Under the pieces are notes generated by a model, which saw only the letters and a list, made by a program, of their open reading frames with translations, made no database searches and had not been told where the DNA came from. Source: Bacteriovorax sp. (GTDB lineage Bacteria > Bdellovibrionota > Bacteriovoracia > Bacteriovoracales > Bacteriovoracaceae). From it: 48,651 bases of DNA. The stretch is from assembly GCA_014377485.1 (NCBI GenBank), contig JACMPM010000038.1, positions 1-48,651 of the forward strand, written 5' to 3'. Position numbers and translations under genes: made by a program. The first letter of the stretch is position 1. The number at the start of each line of letters is the position of its first letter. This document shows, piece after piece, positions 7,796-16,398 of the stretch.

Positions 7796-9226
7796 ATGCC
7801 GAATCTCAAACAATTACTAAATTCACTTAATATTGAAGCTGATTATATTTCACTTCGTTCTGTTTATAATAAATCTGTAAACATCAGCGTGAGAAATGAA
7901 ATCCTTGAAGGAGTCACCAGCTCTGAAGATCATGGACTCATGGTTGAAGTGATGATTGGCGGACAGATTGCTTACGGGGCCACTAATTCAAATCTTCCGT
8001 CGGACGTTTTGCGTTGTGCTCTTAAAGCAAAACAATCGGCTGAACTGGCGCATCGATTTGGATTGTTTCATTTCTCTGAACACGTTCGGCCTAAAGTCGT
8101 TGGAGAGTACCATAGTCCTGCAGAACAAGGCATGGATCACTTTAAACCAGCAGATCTATCTAGTTTATTGATAACCCTTTCCGGCGTTATGAAAATTCAC
8201 GACCACGTGATAAGCAGAACGGCGAGTTTTTCTTTAACTGAAACAGAAACACATATGGTGGCGACTAACGGGAGCGATTTAAAACAAAAAATTATTCGTT
8301 CGAGTATAAGTCTTAGTGCCACAGCTGCAAGTGACAAAGGATCACAACGAAGAACTTTCGGTGATGAACAAAGTGCTCAGTCAGGAATTGAAAGATTAGA
8401 TAAAAATAAATTGCTGATTGCAGCCGAGCGAATAGCTACTGAAGCTCTTACTTTACTTGAAGCTCCTGAATGCCCAAGTGAAACGATGGATTTGTTATTG
8501 GCTCCCGACCAAATGTTTTTACAGATTCATGAAAGCATCGGCCATCCATTAGAACTCGATCGAATCTTAGGCGATGAAAGAAATTATGCCGGCTGGAGTT
8601 TTGTAAAACCTTCTGATTTTGGATCTCTTCAATACGGATCAAAACTAATGAACGTAACTTTTGATCCAACAGTTGTTGGACAAAATGCTAGTTATTTTGC
8701 TGATGATATCGGTGCCATTGCCACTCGAGAGTATTTAATTCGAGATGGACTGCTCGAGCGAGGATTAGGAAGTTTAGAGTCTCAAAAAAGATTAAATCTT
8801 CCAGGTGTCTCTTCGCAAAGGGCCACTTCCTGGAATCGCGCACCTATTGACCGAATGGCCAATGTTAATTTAGAGCCAGGAACTTCTTCCATGGAAGATA
8901 TGTTATCTAGTATTGAGCGCGGAGTGTTTATGCAAACAACACGCTCATGGTCAATTGATGATTACCGCAATAAATTTCAATTTGGTTGTGAACATGCTCA
9001 GTTAATTGAAAATGGAAAACTAACTACAATTGTAAAAAACCCTAACTACCGCGGGATCACTGCTCCATTTTGGAATCAGTTAAAAATGGTTGGCGATAAA
9101 AGTACATATCAAGTTGGTGGTTTAACCAATTGTGGAAAGGGCGAACCCAATCAGGTTATTCATGTGGGGCATGCAAGTCCGGCCTGTTTGTTTTCAAAAA
9201 TCGAAGTTTTTGGCGGTGGTAAATAA
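7796..9226 (+). CDS. tldD: TldD-like zinc metalloprotease subunit
   Basis: 476 residues, the normal TldD length. The hallmark HExxxH zinc motif is present (H245-E-S-I-G-H250 in LQIHESIGHPLELDR), and Cys446 in GLTNCGKGEPNQ matches the third zinc ligand near the C-terminus. TldD/TldE heterodimers degrade unfolded peptides and process ribosomal peptides such as microcin B17 precursors and the CcdA antitoxin. The gene overlaps the next one by 1 nt (TAATG), so both subunits are translationally coupled. It diverges from E. coli TldD but keeps all catalytic residues. No peptide-modification genes are nearby. Confidence 0.88.
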   Translation: MPNLKQLLNSLNIEADYISLRSVYNKSVNISVRNEILEGVTSSEDHGLMVEVMIGGQIAYGATNSNLPSDVLRCALKAKQSAELAHRFGLFHFSEHVRPKVVGEYHSPAEQGMDHFKPADLSSLLITLSGVMKIHDHVISRTASFSLTETETHMVATNGSDLKQKIIRSSISLSATAASDKGSQRRTFGDEQSAQSGIERLDKNKLLIAAERIATEALTLLEAPECPSETMDLLLAPDQMFLQIHESIGHPLELDRILGDERNYAGWSFVKPSDFGSLQYGSKLMNVTFDPTVVGQNASYFADDIGAIATREYLIRDGLLERGLGSLESQKRLNLPGVSSQRATSWNRAPIDRMANVNLEPGTSSMEDMLSSIERGVFMQTTRSWSIDDYRNKFQFGCEHAQLIENGKLTTIVKNPNYRGITAPFWNQLKMVGDKSTYQVGGLTNCGKGEPNQVIHVGHASPACLFSKIEVFGGGK

Positions 9227-10569
9227 TGAAAAATTCTAAAGTTTTATATGAACCTTCATCGTTTGAAATTTTTGCAAAAAAAGTTTTTAACGAACTATTA
9301 GCTGATGAATCCTTAACGATGACATTAGCTGCCGAAGAGACGCTTTTTACCAGGCTCTCAAATGCCAAAGTTCGCCAAATTACAAATCTACACCAAGCAT
9401 TCATTGATTATAATTTTATAAAAGGAAATAAAACTCTAACCTTTAGTCTTCCTTTTAAAGTTTCAGAAGATGATTTTTTGTTGGCGATGAAAAAAATTAA
9501 AGAATCACGACTTTGGATTGAGCATCTTCCGGAAGATCCTTATTTGGTTCGACCGGAATTTTACGGTGTAACAAAAGATGAAAATCTATTTGATCTTCCT
9601 TCGAACGACGAAATGTTATCTTTTATTCTCGATTTAGCCAGCCATGTTGATCTTGCCGGCGTTTTTTCAAGCGGAGAAATCATTCGCGCCACTATAAACT
9701 CTGTCGGACAATTCCATTGGTTTAAAACGAGAAATTTTTATCTAGATTACTCTATTTACAACAAAAAACAAAAAGCCGTTAAGTCGTTGTATGCTGGAAA
9801 TGAGTGGGATGCAAATGCGCTTAAAGCAAATATAAAAGACAGCGAATTTAAATTAAGTTTGATGGACCGAGAATCAAAAAAAATAGAACGCGGCTCGTAC
9901 CGTGTTTTTCTTGCTCCTTCAGCAGTTGCAGAATTATTGGGAACTCTTTCCTGGGGAGGAGTTTCAATGGGGGATCATCAAAGAGGAAATGGATCATTCA
10001 AAGATTTATGGGAGAAAAAGAAAAAACTTTCACCGAAGTTTAGTCTTGCTGAAGATTTTTCTTTAGGTATGAGTCCGCGCTTTAATGATCGCGGCGAAGT
10101 TGCACCGAGTGTGTTGCCTTTAATTGAAAATGGAGAACTCAAAAACTTTTTAACTTCAACTCGTACTGCGAATGAATATAAAGTTGAAACAAACTTTGCA
10201 ACTGATTGGGAGGGTATGCGCTCTCCGGTCATTTCAACTGGCAGACTTGCACGTGATTCAATTTTAAAAGAACTGGGAACAGGTCTTTACCTCTCTGATC
10301 TTCATTACCTGAATTGGTCAGACCGCGAAACTTCAAGATTAACAGGCATGACCCGTTATGCATGTTTTTGGGTAGAAAACGGCGAGATCGTAAGTCCAAT
10401 TCAAGATCTTCGTTTCGATGAAAGTTTTTATTCTTTATTTGGGGATGCTCTAGTTGATTTAACAAATTATTCTGAAGTTATTCCAAACACTGGATCTTAT
10501 TTTCAACGTGATGTTGGTGGATCTAGAGTGCCAGGTATTCTGTTATCTGATTTCAAATTTACTTTATAA
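9226..10569 (+). CDS. TldE/PmbA-like protease partner subunit
   Basis: 447 residues, same fold family as TldD but without HExxxH, as expected for the non-catalytic TldE/PmbA partner. Recognisable are the SWGGVSMGDHQ region, GEVAPSVLPLIENGEL and a C-terminal RDVGGSRVPGILLSDF. The start codon overlaps the tldD stop by 1 nt, giving matched production of the two subunits. The N-terminal half is poorly conserved. It ends in front of the convergent importer operon; a 7-bp inverted repeat lies between them. Confidence 0.82.
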   Translation: MKNSKVLYEPSSFEIFAKKVFNELLADESLTMTLAAEETLFTRLSNAKVRQITNLHQAFIDYNFIKGNKTLTFSLPFKVSEDDFLLAMKKIKESRLWIEHLPEDPYLVRPEFYGVTKDENLFDLPSNDEMLSFILDLASHVDLAGVFSSGEIIRATINSVGQFHWFKTRNFYLDYSIYNKKQKAVKSLYAGNEWDANALKANIKDSEFKLSLMDRESKKIERGSYRVFLAPSAVAELLGTLSWGGVSMGDHQRGNGSFKDLWEKKKKLSPKFSLAEDFSLGMSPRFNDRGEVAPSVLPLIENGELKNFLTSTRTANEYKVETNFATDWEGMRSPVISTGRLARDSILKELGTGLYLSDLHYLNWSDRETSRLTGMTRYACFWVENGEIVSPIQDLRFDESFYSLFGDALVDLTNYSEVIPNTGSYFQRDVGGSRVPGILLSDFKFTL

Positions 10570-10586
10570 GGTCGTAAACGGTTCCA

Positions 10587-10614
10587 GGAGAATTCAGGAA
10601 ACCAGCTATTCTCC
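10587..10614. other. Inverted repeat between convergent operons
   Basis: GGAGAAT (10587-10593) and ATTCTCC (10608-10614) form a 7-bp stem with a 14-nt loop that overlaps the last codons of the minus-strand permease. There is no T-run, so a terminator role is uncertain. Confidence 0.35.
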
Positions 10615-11475
10615 GAGTGCCGTAGGTCCCGTCGTTTTCCCCATAAAGCCCACAAGAATCATAAGAGTCATAACGTAAGGAAGAATAGAGAGAAGTTGAG
10701 AAGAAATATGGATGGTTTCTCTACCTCCCAGGAAAATAACCAGCGCTTGCGATAGACCAAAAAAGAGGCAAGCAAGTGCTGTCTGAACAGGACGCCATTT
10801 TCCAAAAATTAAAGCTGCTATTGCAATAAAGCCCTGGCCAGAAATAAGTGTTGGTCTGAAGTTTGAAACGATGGCGATAGATAAACTCGCACCACCAAGG
10901 CCTGCTAAAAATCCTGATGTAAGTACACCAATAGTTTTATAAAAAGAAACATTTAAACCTGCAGCATCCGCTGATTTTGGATGTTCTCCAACACTAATCA
11001 TGCGAAGGCCTAAAACAGTTTTGGTTAATATAAACCAAATAGCAAAAGTTAGTATGAATGCCAGATAAACTGTGGCGTATTGGCCGGCAAATTCGGGAAT
11101 TTTTTTTTCTAAATCAAGTGGCGGAGTCATGCTTGTTCCGTCGAAGAACAAGCGGCAAAAGAAAATAGCAAATCCACTTCCAAGAAAATTGATCGCCATA
11201 CCGGAGACGACTTGATTGCCTTTATATTTAATTGAAGCGATGGCATGAAGGATGGCAAGCGATAAACCACCAAATCCGCCTGCAAGCAAACCTAGCCATG
11301 GATTTCCAGTTTTAATGGCCACTAAAGAAGCAGTAAAGGCTCCCATGGTCATCATTCCTTCAAGACCAATATTAATAACACCGGTTTTTTCTGAAAGCAC
11401 TCCGCCTAGAGCAGTGAAAATAAGAGGCGTGGCGTACATTAACGTTGTACTGAATAAAAAAAATAAATCTTGCAT
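10606..11475 (-). CDS. ABC importer permease, BMP/nucleoside type (NupQ/YufQ-like)
   Basis: 289 residues starting at ATG 11475; TTG 11490 upstream is possible, but ATG overlaps the previous stop as TAATG and has GGGAGAAG at a good distance. About eight hydrophobic segments; family signatures GVINIGLEGMMTMGAF near the N-terminus and SGQGFIAIAALIFGKW later match the branched-chain/ribose-type permeases that work with BMP-family binding proteins. It is the second permease of a four-gene minus-strand operon. Probable substrate nucleosides or related purines, from the family only. Confidence 0.87.
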   Translation of the reverse strand: MQDLFFLFSTTLMYATPLIFTALGGVLSEKTGVINIGLEGMMTMGAFTASLVAIKTGNPWLGLLAGGFGGLSLAILHAIASIKYKGNQVVSGMAINFLGSGFAIFFCRLFFDGTSMTPPLDLEKKIPEFAGQYATVYLAFILTFAIWFILTKTVLGLRMISVGEHPKSADAAGLNVSFYKTIGVLTSGFLAGLGGASLSIAIVSNFRPTLISGQGFIAIAALIFGKWRPVQTALACLFFGLSQALVIFLGGRETIHISSQLLSILPYVMTLMILVGFMGKTTGPTALGE

Positions 11476-12566
11476 TATTTCTTCTCCCAAATTTTTAAGA
11501 CTTTATTAATTGGTCTCTCAAATATTATGGGAATGGCGATGAAGAAGATAATCGCTCCAATCATAATACTGATAACTTCTGAAGGGGCCTCAAGTGCCGA
11601 TTGAATTTTTTGTCCGGAATATTTAAGGGCACCCAGAAAAAATCCTGCAGTCAAAGAACCAAAAGGTGAATTTGACCCGATTAATGAAACAGCGATACCA
11701 TCAAAACCATATCCTTCATGAGCGGCGAGGATGGCAATATTTTTAGAAACACCCATCACATGAGTGGCCCCTGCAAGACCAGAAAGGCCGCCGGCAATCA
11801 TCATTGATTGGGTCATTTTTTTATTAACATTAATTCCGGCATAACGGGCAGCTTCGGGACTTATTCCGACTGCTTTTAATTTAAAACCAAAAGTAGTTTT
11901 CTTTAAGATAAGCCAAATAATAAACACAGCTATAAGTGCAAAGAAAATACCTGCATTTAATGAAGGTCTCATAAATTCATTTAAAAAAGGATGATTGCTT
12001 AGCCAATTCATTCCTGAATCGCTGCTTTTCCAATTTTCCAGGATTGTGATGGAGGTAGAAGGATTTATAAATTCAGAAGTTTCAGTATTTACCTTATGAA
12101 AACCTTCAGACAAAACCATATAATTTGAAAAATAAAGTGCTATCCAATTGAGCATGATGGTGGAGATTACTTCATGAACTCCAAAACGTGCTTTCATAAA
12201 ACCTGCGAGTCCTCCGTAGAGACTTGATATGAAAACAGAGAGCGCAAGCACTAAAGGGATTTGAATCCAAGGGTTAAAATTAAAAATAAATCCAAAATAG
12301 GCGGCCGTCAGAGCACCGATAATAAATTGTCCTTCTGATCCAATATTAAAAAGTCCTGTACGAAAAGCAAAAGCAACAGAGAGACCTGTCAGAATAAGCG
12401 GAGTAGAGCGAATGATAATATATGCAATATAACTAGGACGCGAAAAAGCACCATTCCACATGACTTTGTAAGCTTCGACTGGAGATATTCCGGAGAGTTT
12501 TAAAATGAGCGCGCCAAAAAGTAGACCGCTCAAAACACATAGAAAACTAAAAAGAAATTTTTTCAT
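11475..12566 (-). CDS. ABC importer permease, BMP/nucleoside type (NupP/YufP-like)
   Basis: 363-residue polytopic membrane protein with the motif GLSVAFAFRTGLFNIGSEGQ, characteristic of the first permease of BMP-type importers. It starts 9 nt after the ATPase gene and its stop overlaps the next start (TAATG). A central loop of about 40 polar residues (roughly 160-200, ENWKSSDSGMNW region) lies between membrane segments. It should form a heterodimer with the second permease in the inner membrane. Confidence 0.87.
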   Translation of the reverse strand: MKKFLFSFLCVLSGLLFGALILKLSGISPVEAYKVMWNGAFSRPSYIAYIIIRSTPLILTGLSVAFAFRTGLFNIGSEGQFIIGALTAAYFGFIFNFNPWIQIPLVLALSVFISSLYGGLAGFMKARFGVHEVISTIMLNWIALYFSNYMVLSEGFHKVNTETSEFINPSTSITILENWKSSDSGMNWLSNHPFLNEFMRPSLNAGIFFALIAVFIIWLILKKTTFGFKLKAVGISPEAARYAGINVNKKMTQSMMIAGGLSGLAGATHVMGVSKNIAILAAHEGYGFDGIAVSLIGSNSPFGSLTAGFFLGALKYSGQKIQSALEAPSEVISIMIGAIIFFIAIPIIFERPINKVLKIWEKK

Positions 12567-12575
12567 AGTATTTTC

Positions 12576-14102
12576 TTAAACAGATCCACCGGCCATAAAG
12601 AGGCCGATATATTCTTTAATATTATTTTGAGTCACTAATGTTTCATGAGAGATATTAACCGAGATGCCTCCGTCGACAATAACGGCGACGCGGTCACTTA
12701 AATTAATAACTTCATCCAATTCATAAGAGATGAGAAGAATTGCTTTTCCTTGATCTCTAAGTTTAATAATTTCCTGGTGGATATATTGAATCGCACCCAC
12801 ATCAAGTCCACGCGTAGGTTGAAAGGCAATAAGCACATCTGGGTTATTGGCGATCTCGCGGGCGAGAATAATTTTTTGCTGGTTTCCACCTGAAAGGTTG
12901 CGGGCATTCAGTTCAATATTACGAGGGCGAATATCAAAACGTTCCATCATAGAATCAGCAAACTTTTCAAGTTCTCTATTAATGATAAATCCATAATGAG
13001 AAAAAGGAGATTTTTCAATTCTTTGCAAAACAAAATTTTCTTTTACTTTAAAGTCCATCACAAGACCACGGCGCTGGCGATCTTCCGGGATCATGGCAAG
13101 TTTACTTTCATAAATTTTGCGAGGAGTGAGATGTCCGATTTCTTTGTCATTTATTTTGATCGATCCAGATTTGAATTTGCGAAGGCCTGCGAGGGCCTCG
13201 ACTAATTCGCTTTGTCCGTTACCATCTATTCCTGCGAGACCTAAAATTTCTCCACGGTGCAGAGTAAGATTTAGATTTTTCACAGCGGGGAGATGTTTAT
13301 CATTGTCTACGCTGAGATCTTCAACATTAAAAACCATATCGCCTGGAACGGCTTCGCTCTTTGAGACTTTTAAATCAACTTTGCGGCCAACCATTTTGGA
13401 AGCAAGTTCTTCTTCACTCGTTGTCCCAACATCAACAGTTTCGATGAATAGACCTTTTCTGATAATAGTGCAGCGATCAGCGATCTCTTTGATCTCATGA
13501 AGCTTATGAGTAATGATAATAATTGTTTTTCCAAGTCGTTTTAAATTTTCAACGATTCGGTAAAAATCTAGAACTTCCTGAGGAGTGAGGACCGCCGTGG
13601 GTTCATCTAAAATAATAAGCTCAGCATTTCGATAGAGAGTTTTGATAATCTCTACCCGTTGCTGCATTCCTACGCTTATAGTTTCCACCAAGCGGTCGGG
13701 GTCAATATTAAAATTATATGTTTCAGAAAGTGCCATTACTTGAGCGCGTGCAGCTTTGTAATTAACAGAACCGAACCAGGTTCTTGGCTCAACTCCTAAA
13801 ATAATATTTTGTAAAATTGAAAACGGACGCACTAACATAAAATGCTGATGAACCATTCCAATACCATTTTTAATGGCAAATCGTGGAGTCGGGATTTCTA
13901 CTTTTTTCCCTTTTAAATAAATCTCACCACCAGCATCAGGTTGATAAAGACCAAAAATAATTTTCATCAATGTAGATTTGCCGGCACCATTTTCGCCCAG
14001 AATGGCGTGAACCTCTCCGCTTTTTACAGAGAGGTTGATACCGTCATTGGCCTTAAAAGTGCCAAATGTTTTGGAAATATTTTTTAGTTCGAGAGCAAAC
14101 AT
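12576..14102 (-). CDS. ABC importer ATPase with two nucleotide-binding domains (NupO/YufO-like)
   Basis: 508 residues with two fused ATPase domains, as in RbsA/NupO. The first has Walker A GENGAGKST, signature SVGMQQRVEI and Walker B ELIILDEPTAVL. The second has a degenerate P-loop (LAGIDGNGQSEL), an intact signature LSGGNQQKI and a Walker-B-like VLIAFQPTRGLD in which the catalytic acidic pair is replaced, as is usual in the second half of this family. The ATG overlaps the stop of the binding-protein gene (TAATG). It energises import of the BMP ligand. Confidence 0.9.
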   Translation of the reverse strand: MFALELKNISKTFGTFKANDGINLSVKSGEVHAILGENGAGKSTLMKIIFGLYQPDAGGEIYLKGKKVEIPTPRFAIKNGIGMVHQHFMLVRPFSILQNIILGVEPRTWFGSVNYKAARAQVMALSETYNFNIDPDRLVETISVGMQQRVEIIKTLYRNAELIILDEPTAVLTPQEVLDFYRIVENLKRLGKTIIIITHKLHEIKEIADRCTIIRKGLFIETVDVGTTSEEELASKMVGRKVDLKVSKSEAVPGDMVFNVEDLSVDNDKHLPAVKNLNLTLHRGEILGLAGIDGNGQSELVEALAGLRKFKSGSIKINDKEIGHLTPRKIYESKLAMIPEDRQRRGLVMDFKVKENFVLQRIEKSPFSHYGFIINRELEKFADSMMERFDIRPRNIELNARNLSGGNQQKIILAREIANNPDVLIAFQPTRGLDVGAIQYIHQEIIKLRDQGKAILLISYELDEVINLSDRVAVIVDGGISVNISHETLVTQNNIKEYIGLFMAGGSV

Positions 14103-15106
14103 TATTTGATTGTTTTAACAAATACTGCGTAAGCTTTTTCGTCAGCAGGAACTTTAATTTTTCCGTCTGCAATTTTTTTCTTAAGAGCATCTACATCTTT
14201 TAGTAAAGCTAATGGTATCATTTTTTCAGTAGTAGGAGCAATGTCAACGGCACCATCTTTTAAACCAAAGTTTTGAGTAGTCCCGCCTTTGAAAATTCCT
14301 TTTTTAAGATCAGTAACAACTTGAAAAATTGCGTTGTCGACTCTCTTCATGCTTGAAGTGATAACATTTTTTGGAGCGAGATAGTTTTGGTCGCGGTCTA
14401 CACCAACGGCCATTTTATTTTTTTCTTTAGCTGCTTCGATAACACCGTCACCAACTGCACCGGCGGCATGGAAGACAACATCAGCATTTTTTGAAATCAT
14501 TTGATTGGCAATCGCTTTTCCTTTGGCAGCATCAGTAAATGATTCTGAGTATTGCTCTAGAACTACGATGTTTTTATTAGCTTGTTTTGCCCCTGCTTTA
14601 TAGCCGTATTGAAAAGAATGGATGATTGGCACTGACATTCCACCTATAAATCCAATGGTATTTGTTTTAGACATTTTCGCTGCAATATATCCGGCCAAAA
14701 AAGCGCCTTCTTCAGCTTTAAACATAACGCCCATAACGTTTGGCGGAGTTTTTTCTCCGAACGAGTAATCGATAATTGCATATTTTTGCTTTGGGTTTTG
14801 TTTTGCAGCTTTTAAAACAGCGTCGGCCATCTTGAAGCCAATTCCCCAGATAAGATCATTACCAGCGTCATAAAGTGTTTCAAGGTTTGATTGATAATCT
14901 GCATCTTGCTTTGATTCTTGGTAACTGGCCTTAATTCCCAGTTCTTTTTTTGATTTTTGAAGCCCTTCCCAAGCTGACTGATTAAAAGACTGATCGTTGA
15001 CGCCACCCACATCTGTGACCATTCCAACTCTAATTGGTTTATCTGCAGCAAAAGTGAAAGAAGATATAATCATAACCAGACAAAAGATGACGCTTTGAAG
15101 TTTCAT
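14102..15106 (-). CDS. BMP-family periplasmic substrate-binding protein
   Basis: 334 residues. A signal peptide (residues 1-20, ending TFAA) without lipobox makes it a soluble periplasmic protein, whereas many relatives are lipoproteins. Family motifs: VGMVTDVGGVNDQSFN at the mature N-terminus, DLIWGIGFKMADAV, GFIGGMSVPIIHSFQYGY and AVGVDRDQNYL. BMP proteins (PnrA, Med, NupN) mostly bind purine nucleosides. First gene of the operon; AGAGGT lies upstream of ATG. A 250-nt leader or spacer upstream contains a structured element. Confidence 0.9.
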   Translation of the reverse strand: MKLQSVIFCLVMIISSFTFAADKPIRVGMVTDVGGVNDQSFNQSAWEGLQKSKKELGIKASYQESKQDADYQSNLETLYDAGNDLIWGIGFKMADAVLKAAKQNPKQKYAIIDYSFGEKTPPNVMGVMFKAEEGAFLAGYIAAKMSKTNTIGFIGGMSVPIIHSFQYGYKAGAKQANKNIVVLEQYSESFTDAAKGKAIANQMISKNADVVFHAAGAVGDGVIEAAKEKNKMAVGVDRDQNYLAPKNVITSSMKRVDNAIFQVVTDLKKGIFKGGTTQNFGLKDGAVDIAPTTEKMIPLALLKDVDALKKKIADGKIKVPADEKAYAVFVKTIK

Positions 15107-15164
15107 TTTGACCTCTATAAAAGAATTTTAAGTTAGACATTTTTAGCACTAAAAAACAAAAAAA

Positions 15165-15312
15165 GGTAGAGTGATTGTCAACTTTAAGGGCCTGGGTGTT
15201 TAATAGGCTTAGCCTTACCGATTTAGCTCTCAACGCAATGGGTATTTGTAGTGAACTTAACTACGAAGCTCTTTCACCGGCTTGCCCTCTTGGAGACTTC
15301 GTCCTCTAATTA
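15165..15312. ncRNA. Candidate structured RNA (6S-like rod or leader element), strand unresolved
   Basis: No open frame of note. Plus-strand pairing predicts a long imperfect rod: TAGAG (15167-15171) with CTCTA (15304-15308), GTC with GAC, CAA with TTG, AGGGC with GCCCT, then an open region with CTGGGTGTT, and a distal 8-bp hairpin TTTGTAGT / ACTACGAA (loop GAACTTA, 15245-15267). A rod with a central bubble and a GGTGTT segment recalls 6S RNA, but length and sequence match are not decisive. On the minus strand it would be a leader of the BMP operon. No convincing promoter was found for either strand. Confidence 0.3.
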
Positions 15313-15357
15313 TGACATCATTTGAAAGTATTACTCTAATCACCAAATGAGAAAAAG

Positions 15358-15858
15358 ATGTCGAATAAAAAACCTATAGAAACACTTCAAGAAAATGCAT
15401 CAGGCTTTTTTGATAAAATTAATACCAAATATGCCAGCCAGATTAAATGTTCAGAAGGTTGTTCTAAATGTTGTTATACCGATATTTCAATTTTTAAAGT
15501 TGAAAGCGAAAGACTTCTTGCTTGGTTTAACTCCCAGAGCGCCGAAACGAAAATAGAATTACAGACCTTATGGAAAGGGACTGTAGAAAAAGGCGCCTGC
15601 ACTTTTCTTTACGCTGATCGCTGTAGTGTTTATGAAGCCAGACCTGTTATCTGTAGAACACAGGGAGCACCTCTATATCTTGCATCAGAAAACTCTCTGG
15701 ATTATTGCCCGTTAAACTTCGAGCAAGGGGATCCACCGAAAGAGGATTGGCTTAACTTGGAAAGGCTTAATACTATGCTTTCGTTAGCTGCTAAAACGAG
15801 TGGATTGGATGAGAGAATTAGGCTTAAGAAATTTAAGGCTGAACTTTTGGCGCTTTGA
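15358..15858 (+). CDS. YkgJ-family cysteine cluster protein (zinc/iron-chelating domain)
   Basis: 166 residues. Eight cysteines in the CxxxCxxCC family pattern: Cys31, 35, 38, 39 (CSEGCSKCC), then Cys81, Cys89, Cys99 (ARPVICR) and Cys117 (DYCPLNF). This domain binds a metal or Fe-S cluster; function is unestablished. No signal peptide, so cytoplasmic. It stands alone, after the structured element and divergent from the BMP operon. Confidence 0.85.
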   Translation: MSNKKPIETLQENASGFFDKINTKYASQIKCSEGCSKCCYTDISIFKVESERLLAWFNSQSAETKIELQTLWKGTVEKGACTFLYADRCSVYEARPVICRTQGAPLYLASENSLDYCPLNFEQGDPPKEDWLNLERLNTMLSLAAKTSGLDERIRLKKFKAELLAL

Positions 15859-16341
15859 TTTTATTTTACGATTACATTGCTCTATACACTCCAGTTCTCA
15901 GTATGGCCGTCGTCTGGATTAGGATGAAAATTAAAAGTTTTTACTGTGAAAGTTCCTGGTGCTTAATAAATATTTTTCAAATCCCATAACTAATTTGGGA
16001 TCATTGTTTTCTAGTTGCTTAGAATTAAACTTTCATCCAGTCGATGTTACCCCCCCACCCATTTGGAAAAGATATTATGAGTTAGATTAGATAATTTACT
16101 AGGGATATAAAAATACTACTTTTGAACTCGTAATCCTCACTTTTAATTCAAGATTAGCAGATTGCACAGGAATTTAGCCAGCCTTGCTTAGCTTTACATA
16201 CTGTCTTCGCTTTTGTTTCATTTTGATCAATAGCAGTCCTGTTGTATCGACAGTATTTTATCACGGTGCAACGAATTCAATTTGTATAAGTAAATTAATC
16301 CATGATATAAGGGATTTTGGTAGTAAACATATCAGTCGCCA
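15859..16341. other. Long gap with coding remnants, no intact gene recognised
   Basis: No full-length gene. Seen: an inverted repeat ATCCCA / TGGGAT near 15982-16001, possibly ending the YkgJ transcript; a run of seven C at 16050-16056; and two short minus-strand frames with protein-like composition. One ends at 15882 and carries FNFHPNPDDGHTENWSV; the other is at 16154-16264. Both are cut by stops upstream, so they look like gene debris. Confidence 0.4.
16154..16264 (-). pseudogene. Short Cys-rich reading frame, probable remnant
   Basis: 36 codons from GTG, with four cysteines (KYCRYNRTAIDQ near the start and a C-terminal WLNSCAIC). The same frame continues upstream through TGA and TAA to an ATG near 16358, so it may be the tail of a decayed small secreted protein. 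No ribosome binding site before the GTG. Chance cannot be excluded. Confidence 0.2.
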
Positions 16342-16396
16342 TTGATATATTTTAAATTTGCCTCCATAATTTATTTACCCTTTAACCGTGGTAAAT
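16342..16396 (+). promoter_or_regulatory. Promoter with overlapping inverted-repeat operator for arsR-pst
   Basis: TTGATA (16342-16347), 17-nt spacer, CATAAT (16365-16370). The predicted transcription start falls in the inverted repeat ATTTACC (16373-16379) / GGTAAAT (16390-16396), which ends 2 nt before the regulator ATG. Binding of the ArsR-type protein here would block transcription, the usual autorepression geometry of that family. Confidence 0.5.
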
Positions 16397-16398
16397 AG

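Noticed and set aside
13117-13500. 127-codon plus-strand ORF opposite the ABC ATPase gene
   Set aside because: It is the reverse complement of conserved ATPase coding sequence, has no ribosome site or recognisable domain, and is best seen as an antisense shadow.
15240-15312. c-di-GMP (GEMM) riboswitch on the minus strand, suggested by GGCAAGCC and GAAAG
   Set aside because: The conserved GACGCAAAGCC part and the required stems are absent.
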